64,000 nt of DNA. Origin: Halocatena marina. Its GTDB lineage: Archaea; Halobacteriota; Halobacteria; Halobacteriales; Haloarculaceae. The first letter of the stretch is position 1. Each line of letters starts with the position of its first letter. Below, one piece after another: positions 37,531-47,381 of this stretch. The position numbers and the translations under genes were made by a program. Below the pieces are notes generated by a model. That model saw nothing but the letters and a program-made list of their open reading frames with translations. It was not told the DNA's origin and made no database searches. The stretch is from contig NZ_JALLPK010000001.1 of assembly GCF_023276375.1 (NCBI RefSeq), forward strand, positions 806,001-870,000, given 5' to 3'.

Positions 37531-38394
37531 TCAGACAGAAACGACGCTGTTGTGCAGTGTTCCGATTTCGTCGATTTCGATGTCGACTTCATCTCCTTCT
37601 GAAAGAGTGAACTCTTCTTCAGGAACGAGTGACGTTCCCGTCAACAGCACCGCGAGTTCCGGTACCGGGTTAGACCGCGTGTAGTAGCTGGCGAGTTCGG
37701 AGCATTCATGAATCATCTGTGAGGTCGAAGTCGATTCATCGAAGGCTATTTCCCCGTCTCTTCTGATCTGCATGGTAATCGTCACGTCGTGGGGATCGGG
37801 AATGGAGTTCGTCGAAGCGATGCACGGACCGATCGAACAACACCGGTCGTACACCTTCGCTTGCGGGAGATACAGTGGATTTTCCCCTTCGATCGATCGG
37901 CTGCTCACATCGTTGCCGATGGTGTAGCCGACGATCTCTCCTCGGTAGAGCACGACAGCGAGTTCCGGTTCGGGAACGTCCCAGTCGGAATCGGATCGGA
38001 CACCGACGGCTTCATTCGGTCCAACAGTTCGACTCGGTGTCGCCTTGAAGAAGATCTCCGGCCGCTCGCCTTCGTATACCCGGCGATAGACATCTGGCAT
38101 GGCGCTTTCAGCTTGCCGTGCTTCTTCACTGATCTTGTAGGTGACCCCAGCAGCCCATATCTCGCTGGCTATTACCGGTGCGCCAACCGATTCTTTGCTG
38201 AGGTCGATTCGTTCGGCATCAGTGAGTATCCGTTCGGTAACGCTGTCAATGTCTTCTCCGATAGCGGACGCAGTCCGGACAAGATCTCGAAATGATGCGA
38301 CTTCGCTTCGAGCATTCGTTACATCGTACACTGCATCGTCATCGCCGGCCGCCAGTCGAGACGTACGGCCGTCGGTTAGACGGTAATACCTCAT
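37531..38394 (-). CDS. kdaD: FAH-family 2-keto-3-deoxy-pentonate dehydratase (KdaD-like)
   Basis: This 287-residue protein is in the fumarylacetoacetate hydrolase family. The long motif near the middle (PEPELAVVLYRG, then TIGNDVSSRSIEGENP and LYLPQAKVYD) matches 2-dehydro-3-deoxy-D-arabinonate/xylonate dehydratases, which convert the keto acid to alpha-ketoglutarate semialdehyde in the oxidative pentose pathway of archaea. The ATG at 38394 begins MRYYRLTDG, a typical start; the frame extends upstream but that part is not conserved. A TATA element at about 38418 supports it. The semialdehyde dehydrogenase needed next is not in this window. Confidence 0.75.
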   Translation of the reverse strand: MRYYRLTDGRTSRLAAGDDDAVYDVTNARSEVASFRDLVRTASAIGEDIDSVTERILTDAERIDLSKESVGAPVIASEIWAAGVTYKISEEARQAESAMPDVYRRVYEGERPEIFFKATPSRTVGPNEAVGVRSDSDWDVPEPELAVVLYRGEIVGYTIGNDVSSRSIEGENPLYLPQAKVYDRCCSIGPCIASTNSIPDPHDVTITMQIRRDGEIAFDESTSTSQMIHECSELASYYTRSNPVPELAVLLTGTSLVPEEEFTLSEGDEVDIEIDEIGTLHNSVVSV

Positions 38395-38415
38395 GCTTCC
38401 AGCAATATATTCGAC

Positions 38416-38425
38416 CCTAATACTA
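38416..38425 (-). promoter_or_regulatory. TATA element of the KdaD-like gene
   Basis: On the minus strand the element gttatagtat, within 38416-38425, lies about 28 bases before the ATG at 38394. Confidence 0.4.
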
Positions 38426-38542
38426 TAACTGTACCGCCCTCCTCGATTGAAAATCGTTTCGAGCAGAGAGGTAGTACGCTTAAGGTCCTGCGGTTGGTTG
38501 AACGATGCATATGTCGATCCAATCATACGGAGTGATCGCCGA

Positions 38543-39520
38543 ATGAGTAAGAACACGCCGGACGTGCTGGTGTTTCGGACGGGGGCTCACGGTATGTCGA
38601 GCGAGAAATATGCCGCAGAGCTGCGCGAGCGCCTTCCGAATCACACTATCGAATGCGCGCGCACTCCGCAAGAAGAACGCGAACTCATCGCCGACGTGAC
38701 GGTGGCAACGGGACACCACTTCGACGCCGAGCTTTTAGAACACGCTTCGAATCTCGAACTGTTCGCCTGTGCGGCCGCTGGTGTTAACCACCTCCCATTA
38801 GAGGAACTTGAGAGTCGAGACATCGCGGTCACAAACGCTTCTGGTGTCCACGGACCGAACATCGCTGAACACGTCATCGGGAACATTCTCGTGTTCAGTC
38901 GGAACCTACACGAGGGATGGCGCCGCCAGCAACGCACCGAGTGGCGTCACTTTCGCGCCCATTCCCGCGAACTGATCGACTCGACAGTTACTGTCGTGGG
39001 GTTGGGCGCGATCGGCGAGGCAATCATCGACCGGCTAAAACCGTTTGGCTGTCATATTATTGGCGCTCGATACACGCCAGAAAAAGGTGGAGTCGGAGCC
39101 GATGAAGTCATTGGGTTCGATACTGGCGACTTTCACGATGCGCTCGCCAGAACGGACTATCTCGTCCTCGCGTGCCCGCTCACCGAGACGACGCGCGGAT
39201 TGATCGATAGTGCTGCGTTCGATACACTCCCCCCCGAAGCCGTCGTCGTCAATATTGGACGTGGACCACTCATCGAGACGGATGCGTTGCTCAGTGCGAT
39301 CAGAGGAAACAATATCCGTGGCGCAGCGCTCGATGTGACTGATCCAGAACCGCTCCCAGCGGATCACGAACTCTGGGGAATGGGGAATGTTCTCATCACA
39401 CCACACAACGCTGGAGACACTGACCAGTACTACCCGCGTCTCGCTGATATAGTTACAGAGAATTTAACACAAATCGAGGCGACTGGCAACTACGACGAGA
39501 TCAAGAACCGAGTGCTGTAG
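38543..39520 (+). CDS. D-isomer-specific 2-hydroxyacid dehydrogenase
   Basis: This 325-residue protein belongs to the D-2-hydroxyacid dehydrogenase family. VTVVGLGAIGEAIIDRL is the NAD-binding motif, NIGRGPLIET carries the catalytic Arg, DPEPLPADHELW the Glu, and LITPHNAGDT the His. The substrate is not clear; glyoxylate, hydroxypyruvate or another keto acid is possible. The ATG at 38543 is chosen because it begins MSKNTPDVLV, while the frame extends further. It is divergent from the FAH gene. Confidence 0.92.
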   Translation: MSKNTPDVLVFRTGAHGMSSEKYAAELRERLPNHTIECARTPQEERELIADVTVATGHHFDAELLEHASNLELFACAAAGVNHLPLEELESRDIAVTNASGVHGPNIAEHVIGNILVFSRNLHEGWRRQQRTEWRHFRAHSRELIDSTVTVVGLGAIGEAIIDRLKPFGCHIIGARYTPEKGGVGADEVIGFDTGDFHDALARTDYLVLACPLTETTRGLIDSAAFDTLPPEAVVVNIGRGPLIETDALLSAIRGNNIRGAALDVTDPEPLPADHELWGMGNVLITPHNAGDTDQYYPRLADIVTENLTQIEATGNYDEIKNRVL

Positions 39521-39652
39521 CGTCGAGAGGACAAGCACCGTAACACACGTGCCGACCTGCATCGGTTTTTCATACCTCCGAACGACAGCCGATCCAGATC
39601 GCCGCAATCGAAGCGTATTTTTGACGGTAGACAAACAGTTAGATATTGATTC

Positions 39653-40858
39653 ATGTTTATGTCCGCCAATGAGAATGACCGGGCCGTCCTCGCACTGACG
39701 ATGCTCGGCCACGCGACGGTTCATACATTTGAGTTGTCTATTCCACTGTTGCTCAGCGTTTGGATGACCGACTTCAACGTGACCGCTGCCACCATCGGTG
39801 GAATCGTCGCATTGGGATATTCGTTGTTCGGTCTCGGGGCACTCCCTGCAGGAATGCTGGCGGATGCATACGGTCGTCAGCCCGTCATCGTCGCTTGTCT
39901 TATCGGTATGGCCGGTTCATTCGTACTGGTGAGTCTCGCACCGAATCTCATCTGGCTCGCTGTCGGGCTTGCTCTCTGGGGTATCGCTGCAAGTGCGTAC
40001 CATCCGGCTGGCTTATCACTCATCAGCACTGGCGTCACTCAGCAGGGGCGTGGATTCGCCTACCACGGAATGGCTGGAAACGTCGGCATCGCAATTGGAC
40101 CACTCGCTGTCGCGTTTCTTCTGCTTGTGGTTGACTGGCGAACTGTGGCGCTCATTCTCGCTGTGCTCGCTGCGGTTACCGCGGTCGCCGGTTTCCGTCT
40201 ACGGATCGATGAAACGAGCGGCGTACAGATGGATGGTGGCTTCGACAGCCCGACGACTGCAAGCGAGTTCGTCTTTTCCTCTCGAAAGCTGTTCGCTGGC
40301 GGATTCGCGTTCGTACTCGTACTCGTCATCCTTGAGGGTTTATTCTATCGCGGAATACTGACATTCCTTCCCGAATTGCTAGAAAACTTCATCAACGTAC
40401 CGTCCCTCGTTGTCTCCGGGATTGCACCCTCACGGTACGTGTACGCCGGGTTCCTCATGATTGGTCTTGTCGGCCAGTATATCGGCGGGTGGCTTTCTGA
40501 CCGAGAGGACAGCCAGCGGATGCTCGCTATCGCATACATCACAATGGCAGCAGCAGCGTTGCTGTTCGTTCCCGCAGCGAACGCAGGTTTCACTGCACTT
40601 CTCGTTACCAGCGGACTGATCAGCATCTTACTATTTGGCGAACAACCCCTTCTTCAAGCGACTGTCGCCGAATACTCTGATCCGTCGATCCGAGGGCTTT
40701 CCTACGGCTACATGTATCTCGGAACGTTCGGTGTCGGCGCACTCGGAGCTGCGGTGACTGGTTCGGTTCTCACCTACTCGAATCCATCTGTTCTGTTCGT
40801 CTTCCTCGCCAGCATTGCTTTCATTGCAGCCGTCACCACGTGGCTATTTCGGCGGTAA
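39653..40858 (+). CDS. MFS transporter
   Basis: This 401-residue protein has about twelve helices. The loop AGMLADAYGRQPVIVACL shows the MFS motif between helices 2 and 3, and GGWLSDREDSQRML is the second-half version. The early HATVHTFELSIPLLL resembles transporters of the fosmidomycin-resistance or organic-acid type. Two nearby Met codons (39653 and 39659) are possible starts. It follows the hydroxyacid dehydrogenase, so it may import or export a keto or hydroxy acid. Confidence 0.92.
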   Translation: MFMSANENDRAVLALTMLGHATVHTFELSIPLLLSVWMTDFNVTAATIGGIVALGYSLFGLGALPAGMLADAYGRQPVIVACLIGMAGSFVLVSLAPNLIWLAVGLALWGIAASAYHPAGLSLISTGVTQQGRGFAYHGMAGNVGIAIGPLAVAFLLLVVDWRTVALILAVLAAVTAVAGFRLRIDETSGVQMDGGFDSPTTASEFVFSSRKLFAGGFAFVLVLVILEGLFYRGILTFLPELLENFINVPSLVVSGIAPSRYVYAGFLMIGLVGQYIGGWLSDREDSQRMLAIAYITMAAAALLFVPAANAGFTALLVTSGLISILLFGEQPLLQATVAEYSDPSIRGLSYGYMYLGTFGVGALGAAVTGSVLTYSNPSVLFVFLASIAFIAAVTTWLFRR

Positions 40859-40945
40859 AATCGAGGCAGCACCCTGAATTGTCTGGTTATATTATCTACT
40901 CTTCTGTTGGATTGTTATGGCCGAAAAGAGTCAGTCACACCCCAA

Positions 40946-41401
40946 TCAATTGGTCGAAAGGGTGACGTATCCATCAAAGTTCAGCACAATCTGCTGGGCG
41001 ACGTCACCAAAGAGTGCCTTGCCGGTTGGCGAACGATGACGACCGAGAACGTAGATATGATCACAGCCCTGATCTGTTGCCGTATCGAGGACTGCGTGAG
41101 CACGCTCGTCATCGTCTATCGCTTTGGCAATACTCTTAAATCCAATTTCGTCTGGAAGAATCTCGCGTGCCGTGTCACTGGCCTCGTTTGCTGCAGCGTC
41201 GAGAACAGCACTGCTATCGTAGCTAACGTTTTCGACAGATCCAATCGATTCCAGCGTTTCGATGTCCGATTCGTATCTCTCCTCCGACATAAGTGTCAAC
41301 AAAACGATCTCTGCATCCGCACCACTCGCGTGCTCTGCTGCCTCCCGAAGAAGGTCTCGGTGTGCTTCCGTTTGGTCGACGACCACCAATCCACAGTTCA
41401 T
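40946..41401 (-). CDS. Universal stress protein (UspA family)
   Basis: This 151-residue protein has the UspA fold: MNCGLVVVDQTEAHRDLLREA begins with the first strand and helix and is cited here only by its start. The ATP-loop-like HIYVLGRHRSPTGKALFGDVAQQIV lies at the end. The phosphate-loop Gly-x2-Gly-x9-Gly-Ser/Thr pattern appears only in a modified form. The ATG at 41401 follows a TATA element (tataaaa on the plus strand at 41429-41435). Small stand-alone Usp proteins respond to stress in haloarchaea. Confidence 0.9.
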   Translation of the reverse strand: MNCGLVVVDQTEAHRDLLREAAEHASGADAEIVLLTLMSEERYESDIETLESIGSVENVSYDSSAVLDAAANEASDTAREILPDEIGFKSIAKAIDDDERAHAVLDTATDQGCDHIYVLGRHRSPTGKALFGDVAQQIVLNFDGYVTLSTN

Positions 41402-41426
41402 GATTACTATTCTTTTCGAATACATT

Positions 41427-41437
41427 GATATAAAACC
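41427..41437 (-). promoter_or_regulatory. TATA element of the UspA gene
   Basis: On the minus strand ttttatatc lies about 28-30 bases before the ATG at 41401. Confidence 0.5.
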
Positions 41438-41735
41438 ATCGAACAACGAATATGTCGTCAGTTAGCCCCTCAAACCGACGATTCATCGTTATAACATTGT
41501 CTCGACATCAGTGTTGCAGTGCCAATGTCTCGAATCGCGCGTTAGGTCGGTATTCAATGGCAGAATGATAAAAAATAATAGAATTATTGCATCATCTTTG
41601 TTGCATGGTTGTTTCGGTGAGTGAAACAGTTTGATCCGTCGTCAGATCTTCGTGCGGACAAATGCACTCTCTAAACCATGTCTGAATCCATCTATTAACC
41701 GGAACCTTCTCGGTGTCTCCCTCTGTGGATTTGGT
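41438..41735. other. Intergenic region before the ThuA gene
   Basis: The stretch between the UspA promoter and the ThuA gene has no gene-like frame. An AT-rich block at about 41565-41590 may contain the ThuA promoter, but no clear element lies 28 bases before the ATG. Confidence 0.35.
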
Positions 41736-42395
41736 ATGACTCGGTATGATGCGCTCGTGATCGGTGAGAACAGCTTTCCATTCCACGCGTTTGATGAGAT
41801 GGGACAACACATTGCGACAGCACTCGGTTCAGACGTTGACGCAACGTTGACAACAGAAAGAGAGACACTTGCGGATCTCTCATCTTATGATTGCGTCGTC
41901 GATTATCTGACCGATAGTACTCTCACCGACGCGGAACGCGATGGGCTCTTCTCATTCGTTCGCAATGGCGGTGGGTATCTCGGATTACACTGTGCGGCTG
42001 ATCTTACAAGCATGTCAGACGGCTCGGGTGGTATCGAACCGCGTGAAGAGCCGTTTCCCGCGTTCCGAGAACTGCTCGGTGGGCACTTTATCGGCCATCC
42101 AGAGCAGTCGGCGTTCGGTGTCGAAATCGTTGATGACGAACATCCAATCACCGATGGTGTCGGTAACTTCGACGTGTATGATGAGCCGTACAGACTCACT
42201 TACGACGAACGTGAGCTTCGTGTGCTGGCTCGGATGAATCATCCTGAACTCGAATCGTATCCAGTCGTCTGGGTGCGTGAATATGGATCGGGTCGCGTCT
42301 GTTACGTTTCGCTCGGTCATACGGTCGAATCGCTTGAGAACGACACCGTTCAGCAACTTCTCAAGAGAGCAGTGCGATGGATTTCTACAGAGTAA
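41736..42395 (+). CDS. ThuA-domain protein
   Basis: This 219-residue protein belongs to the ThuA family, a glutamine-amidotransferase-like fold first linked to trehalose use. FVRNGGGYLGLHCAAD, then ELLGGHFIGHPEQS, and WVREYGSGRVCYVSLGHT are the conserved blocks. The role in sugar metabolism is unclear; the gene often lies near sugar dehydrogenases and epimerases. The ATG at 41736 begins MTRYDALVIGEN. It is convergent with the dehydratase that follows. Confidence 0.88.
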   Translation: MTRYDALVIGENSFPFHAFDEMGQHIATALGSDVDATLTTERETLADLSSYDCVVDYLTDSTLTDAERDGLFSFVRNGGGYLGLHCAADLTSMSDGSGGIEPREEPFPAFRELLGGHFIGHPEQSAFGVEIVDDEHPITDGVGNFDVYDEPYRLTYDERELRVLARMNHPELESYPVVWVREYGSGRVCYVSLGHTVESLENDTVQQLLKRAVRWISTE

Positions 42396-42534
42396 GGGTC
42401 GCCGCCGACAGCACAGGAACACCGTTCACCCACTGTCGATAACTGTATTCACACAGATTGATCCAAGTCGGTTCTATTCGGTTTCACTCGGACTATCCTC
42501 CGCAGTAAAAACATACACAGCGCTTGAGGCTCGT

Positions 42535-43770
42535 TCAGACTTCGTCGAAGAGGGTCTCGCCACCGACCATGTGTTCTTCGACAGCATCGAGATCGAGCGT
42601 AATACCGAGCCCTGGCTTCTCTGTGATCTTCATTCGGCCGTTCTGGATCAGGTTGTCCTCTTCGATGAGATCCTCCCACCAACCGAGTTGGTATGAGTGG
42701 AATTCCACAGCGAGCGAGTTCGGGATGGCAGCGGCAACATGCGCAGAAGCAACTGTTCCGACCGGCGAAGCGACATTGTGCATCGCAACTGGGATGTAGT
42801 AGGTGTCAGCCATATCCGCGATTTTGCGTGTCTCACGCATACCACCGACACGTGGAAGATCTGGTGCGATGATGTCGACAGCCTGCTCTTCGAGGAGACG
42901 ACGATGACCGTGTTTACGGTAGACGTTCTCTCCGACCGCAATCGGTGTCGTGGTCGACTGGGTAACCTGTCGTTGGCTGTCGTGATTCTCTGGTGGAATG
43001 GGGTCTTCGAGCCACCAGACGTCGTATTCTTCGAGCGCACTGGCTAATTGGTGTGCCGAACCAGTCGAAAATGACCAATGACAGTCAAAGGCGACGTCTG
43101 CACGATCGCCAACACGTTCGGTGACCTCACGGACGATATCGACCTTGTGGCGGATTTCTGGCCCACGTAGATGACGGTTTGCTCGGTCTTTCTCGTGACC
43201 CGATGGCACATCGAGGTCGAATTTGATTGCGTCGTAGCCGAGTTCGTTCACGACTCGTTCGGCCTCGCGGGCATTCGATGCTGGCTCGGACTCATCACCA
43301 GCGTGACAATCACAGTAAATTCGGACGCTGTCGCGGTACTTGCCCCCGAGCAACTGGTAGGCAGGTATTTCGAGGAGCTTGCCTACAAGATCGTGGAGCG
43401 CGATTTCGATCCCCGAAATGGCAGAGATAGTCTTCCCGGATATTGATCCTTCTCCCGACATCTTCTGAACGAGATGCTCGTAGAGACGGTCGATATCGAA
43501 TGGCGTCTCACCGATGAGAAATGGAGCCATTCTATCGATGATGGCGTCGTCTCCACCACCCCAATAAGCTTCGCCGGTACCGACGACGCCTGCGTCGGTG
43601 TAGACTCGAACGAGGATCCACGGGTAGTTGCCATCGACCATCGTCGTTTGCACATCCGTGATCTTGACGTCCCGGTGACCGCTCTCGCTGGTCAGGCCCA
43701 TCGTCCCCGATGAGAGATCTCGCATGGTGTATTCTGCGTTGGGATCGTGTAGCTTCCGATAATTCGGCAT
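42535..43770 (-). CDS. xad: D-xylonate dehydratase-like enzyme (enolase superfamily)
   Basis: This 411-residue enzyme resembles the haloarchaeal xylonate dehydratase closely: the N-terminal LHDPNAEYTMRDLS, the sugar loop YCDCHAG, the metal ligands in VAFDCHWSF, WWLEDPIPPEN and VGENVYRKHG, and the catalytic-His stretch VAMHNVASPVG. It would convert D-xylonate (and perhaps L-arabinonate) to 2-keto-3-deoxy-pentonate, the substrate of the KdaD-like enzyme at 37531. A TATA element lies about 28 bases upstream of the ATG at 43770. Assignment to pentonate rests on resemblance and neighbours. Confidence 0.78.
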   Translation of the reverse strand: MPNYRKLHDPNAEYTMRDLSSGTMGLTSESGHRDVKITDVQTTMVDGNYPWILVRVYTDAGVVGTGEAYWGGGDDAIIDRMAPFLIGETPFDIDRLYEHLVQKMSGEGSISGKTISAISGIEIALHDLVGKLLEIPAYQLLGGKYRDSVRIYCDCHAGDESEPASNAREAERVVNELGYDAIKFDLDVPSGHEKDRANRHLRGPEIRHKVDIVREVTERVGDRADVAFDCHWSFSTGSAHQLASALEEYDVWWLEDPIPPENHDSQRQVTQSTTTPIAVGENVYRKHGHRRLLEEQAVDIIAPDLPRVGGMRETRKIADMADTYYIPVAMHNVASPVGTVASAHVAAAIPNSLAVEFHSYQLGWWEDLIEEDNLIQNGRMKITEKPGLGITLDLDAVEEHMVGGETLFDEV

Positions 43771-43791
43771 ACGATCGATAGTTACTGTCTG

Positions 43792-43801
43792 GGTATATTA
43801 T
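43792..43801 (-). promoter_or_regulatory. TATA element of the xylonate-dehydratase-like gene
   Basis: On the minus strand cataatatac (43792-43801) lies about 28 bases before the ATG at 43770. Confidence 0.4.
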
Positions 43802-43949
43802 GCTTGGCGTTTCAGCAAACATCACACGATACAACGTTCCAGAGACGCTGTCCCGTGAGAAGAACGTTACCTTGGTCTCTCCCGATCAGGCATACAAAGC
43901 CGGTATCACCGAGCGAGACGTAGACAGAAACAACGTGTTATTACACTAA
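43800..43949 (+). pseudogene. Short C-terminal gene fragment
   Basis: A 49-residue frame starting MLGVSANITRYNVPET ends in a natural-looking tail with SREKNVTLVSPDQ and ITERDVDRNN. It looks like the C-terminus of a larger protein, but no family is recognised. It opens the graveyard that reaches 46.2 kb. Confidence 0.35.
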
Positions 43950-44195
43950 CTAGTTGTTCTGTGAAACAACACGTACGTTCTCCAATACAGAATTTTGTTT
44001 CCCATAAGGAAAGTGTGCGCCAGTACGTGGTTCTTCGTCGTAGCCCTCCTGCGTCTCTGGCTGACAATCCGTGTCGAACAGACGTTACTGATGTACGTCT
44101 GTAATTCTCTGTTCTGTCTCTGGTCCGGAGTAAGTGAACCGCCCAGCGAATATATCACTGCTTGTCTGAGACCTTCTCACCATCGATTGTACTGA

Positions 44196-44417
44196 TCACA
44201 ACACAATCCGGAGTGGCCGAACTGGTTTGAATTCAGCAACGATACGCTGATGTGCTCGATACCGCCGTTGACTAAACGAACAAAGAATGTCGGTCTATCA
44301 GAATATATTCGAACGTCCGATATCGACGAGAACAGCGATGATGCGGACGAATCGACTGGTGGTTTCGTATCCTTCGAGTGTCGTCTTCTCGCTGTCGGCC
44401 GCAGTAGCTCACAGTAG
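44196..44417 (+). pseudogene. Open frame of an unrecognised C-terminal fragment
   Basis: A 73-codon frame without a good start contains NPEWPNWFEFSNDTLM and an acidic stretch DIDENSDDADES. Its acidic composition is typical of haloarchaeal proteins, so it is probably the tail of a lost gene. The preceding sequence holds stops in this frame. Confidence 0.3.
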
Positions 44418-44762
44418 AGCACCACGCGACACTGGTGTTTCACGTTGGTACCAACTGAACTGACTGACAGCCAGATCTATTGCAAAGCTTCTGTCCGGTA
44501 CGGTTGAGCCAGAAACGAGCGAAAAACTGTCCGGGGAGTGCTGACAAACGGGATGTTCGGTATTGCCGGATAGTCTTATACTCGGATCTCCCGTATTGAT
44601 GATGATCAAATCGAGTGGTGTGTACAGTACACTCTCTTTGCTCAGAAACGAAGTTAGTTGGGCGGAACTGAAACGTGATCGAGACAATTGCTTTACACGA
44701 ACTGTCTGATATTATCGGATAAATATACGTAGTATGAAGTGTCCGCCACAGTTGACGTTCGA

Positions 44763-45054
44763 ATGACTAATCGAATTCCCAGTGAAATCGACACGAGTGA
44801 GTATCATCGTAGTTGAGGCGCTTCAGCGTCTCGATGGAGCAGGCGTTTCAAAGGTTTCGAAATACCTTGAAACTCCCAAGAGTACCGTTCACGATCATCT
44901 TTGGACGCTTGAGCAACTGGCGCTGGTCGTCAACGAAGACGGAGTCTACAAGACTGGACCCCGGTTTCTGGATCGAGATTCCGCGACTGAACGTCGAAGG
45001 AAATCCTCGATACGGGATGTGGATCAAGAGCTGTTCGAACGTTTCTCTCGGTGA
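44763..45054 (+). pseudogene. Fragment of an IclR-family regulator
   Basis: The frame codes an IclR-type winged HTH: STRVSIIVVEALQRLDGAG, then VSKVSKYLETPKSTVHDHL and LVVNEDGVYKTGPRFL. It resembles the intact regulators at 21556 and 46561. The ATG region (44763) is offset by one base from the HTH frame, and the entire effector domain is missing after about residue 65. It is dead as a full regulator. Confidence 0.8.
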
Positions 45055-45074
45055 TCTCTGGATGCCTCTCCCGA

Positions 45075-45552
45075 CGGCTGAGAGCATCGGTCTCGGCATC
45101 CGCATCGATGACAGTGAGAGCAACGGTCGAACGGAACGTATCGCTCGATTACGCATACGTCGAGGAGTGTTCACACCACGCTGTCGAAACGCACGGTGTC
45201 GACGGGATCGACATCAGTGAGGGACGCACCAGAACACCGGTGGCTGCGGGCTGCTCCTGAACGATACATCTGGTGCGACTATCGAAACAGTTGATGCAGT
45301 CAATCCAGATCCCGGTGGCGGGTATGCCGGATTCCGTGTTGCCAATGGAGCTGGCCCGGACATTACCGTCCAGAACGTTACCGTAAGAGGCGGAGCGCGG
45401 GGCGTCTTCGGTGTCTCTGGCAGTCATGGTTTCACAATCGAGAACGTCGATGTCGAGGAGACTGAAGTTCACGGAATCCTCATCCAAGACGGCCAGAACG
45501 CGAGCATCAACGGAGGGACCGCTCGGAACACCTACGACGAGGGCGTTCGGAT
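45075..45552 (+). pseudogene. Right-handed beta-helix protein fragment
   Basis: Translation from about 45130 to 45552 gives repeats of the parallel beta-helix type: NVSLDYAYVEECSHH in one frame, then after a frameshift near 45238 LLLNDTSGATIETVDA, VTVRGGARGVFGVSGSH and VDVEETEVHGILIQDG. This is the repeat style of NosD/CASH or pectate-lyase-like haloarchaeal secreted proteins. Both ends are missing, and the sequence joins directly to an ABC ATPase fragment. It is a relic. Confidence 0.7.
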
Positions 45553-46127
45553 CGATTCTCGATCCGGACCGCGTGCTCGATGCGTATCCGCACGAGCTCT
45601 CGGGTGGTATGAAACAACGCGCACTCATCGAACTCAGTCTGATTCTTGAGCCCGACGTGTTGGTCAGGGACGAGCCGACAGCAGCGTTGGATTTGCTCAT
45701 GCAGCGCTCGATCGTCTCGTTACTGCAAGATTTACAGGAGACGTACGATCTGACCCTCGTGTTCATCACACACGACCTACCGCTACTAACCAAAATCTTG
45801 GACCGAATTTCGGTCATGGACGCCTTCGATATCGTCGAAACAGCCGGTATCGACGAAATATTGTACAGTTCCTCACCCCCGTACACGTGGGCGCTACTTG
45901 GGACAACACCGAATCTATTCGAGGACGACGATGACAAAGCGGAGTTCCCGATTCGCCAGATCGACGTTCCCGACCCGACCGACCTCCCGGCCGGCTGTCG
46001 ATTCCATCCACACTGTCCAAAGCACGAGCGGTGTGCCAGCGCGAACATCCGAGTCCGATCAGGGGCGCTCGACGATGTCGCTGCTGCCGGGCGGACGACG
46101 GCCACGAGTACCGGGACAGCGAGATAA
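45552..46127 (+). pseudogene. C-terminal fragment of an oligopeptide ABC-transporter ATPase (DppD/OppD type)
   Basis: The relic begins within the ATPase domain and shows LSGGMKQR (signature), VLVRDEPTAALD (Walker B) and FITHDL (switch His), then the OppD-type C-terminal domain with CRFHPHCPKHERC. The Walker A motif and Q-loop are missing because the sequence starts at SILDPDRVLDAYP. It is fused in place to a beta-helix remnant upstream. The same frame remains open upstream but encodes no ATPase. The fragment marks a deletion or rearrangement joint. Confidence 0.82.
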
Positions 46128-46560
46128 TCCGACATTACCGGAACGACGACACTGGTTGGAGCACGTGCAATGGTTGGGCTGAGGATGTGATCAGCTCCCA
46201 CTCACTGTAACCGACACCAGCACTATCCGGTGATGTCGGACAGATATCTCTCTGTCTTGTCGAATGGCCACTATCCACAGAAGATCGATTTCGGCTACAA
46301 CTGCCGAGTAAAAGCGTACTCTGCAGTTACACTCAGATCACACGAACTGTGTGTAGCCACAGGTGGCTGCAAACGAGATGAAACAGTTGAGCGCGCCGTC
46401 GGACCTGTAGAGCTCTGCAGTCCGACAACGAACATCCACAACTGATATTTCTCTCCCTGGAATATTTGGAAATAACCAAATAAGAACGTACCTTTCGTTA
46501 TTAAGAATGAGATTCCCTCAAACAGAATAGTTATCACTCTCAAACGCACAGCATTGGATC
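46128..46560. other. End of the graveyard and IclR promoter region
   Basis: No gene is seen. Near the end, agttatcac at about 46525-46535 lies some 28 bases before the ATG of the IclR gene and may be its TATA element. Confidence 0.35.
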
Positions 46561-47322
46561 ATGACCGAACCAAAACATCCGGTCCGAACCGTCGACCGGA
46601 CCATCGACGTTCTAGAGATCATTCGGGAATTGGACGGGGCAGGCGTTTCTGAGATCGCAGAACGCGTCGACATCGGTAAAAGTGCTGTTCACAATCACTT
46701 GAATACGCTTGCAAACCGCGAGTACGTGCTCAAGGAGGGCGATGAGTATCACATTGGACTGTCGTTTTTGGGTCTTGGAGCGTACGCTCGAAACCGCACC
46801 GATATTTACGATGCGGCTCGCGTTGAGGTAGACGAGCTAGCTGATAAGACTGGCGAGCTGGTCAACCTTCTGGTCGACCGAAATGGAATGGGGATCTATC
46901 TCTATCAAGCGAAGGGCGAACAAGCCGTTGAGCTCGATACGTACGAAGGAAAGCACGTCCATCTCCACTGTACCGCGCTTGGAAAGGCAATTCTCGGATT
47001 CCGTCCACGAGAAGAGGTCACTGAAACCCTCGATGAGCATGGGATGCCAAGTATGACTGAGGATACAATCACCGACCGCGAGACGTTCTTCGATGAACTC
47101 GATGAGGTACGGAAACGAAAGTATGCCATCGACCGCGAAGAACGTCTCACCGGACTGCGTTGTATCGCGTCTCCGATTACTAATGATGAGGACCGTAGCA
47201 TCGCAGCAATCAGCGTGGCCTGCCCGGCTCACCGCGTCGATGACGAACGATTCTACGAGGAGCTTCCGGATACTGTATTAGGAACAGCGAATGTCGTCGA
47301 ACTCCAGTACAACTACTCGTGA
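46561..47322 (+). CDS. IclR-family transcriptional regulator
   Basis: This 253-residue regulator has an N-terminal winged HTH (RTIDVLEIIRELDGAG, VSEIAERVDIGKSAVHNHLN) and an effector domain with EQAVELDTYEGKHVHLHC and GLRCIASPI. It is full length, in contrast to the fragment at 44763. It is convergent with the GH42 beta-galactosidase that follows, so it probably controls other genes in the island. The two intact IclR proteins are only moderately similar. Confidence 0.93.
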   Translation: MTEPKHPVRTVDRTIDVLEIIRELDGAGVSEIAERVDIGKSAVHNHLNTLANREYVLKEGDEYHIGLSFLGLGAYARNRTDIYDAARVEVDELADKTGELVNLLVDRNGMGIYLYQAKGEQAVELDTYEGKHVHLHCTALGKAILGFRPREEVTETLDEHGMPSMTEDTITDRETFFDELDEVRKRKYAIDREERLTGLRCIASPITNDEDRSIAAISVACPAHRVDDERFYEELPDTVLGTANVVELQYNYS

Positions 47323-47381
47323 GACGAATTCCGTAATCAATTGAAATTTTGTTATCGATGGTGAAGCTTACTATCCGATAC

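Noticed and set aside
45149-46201. 350-codon minus-strand frame across the beta-helix and ABC relics
   Set aside because: The relics on the plus strand match known families, while this frame is Ser/Arg-rich and matches nothing, so it is a shadow.
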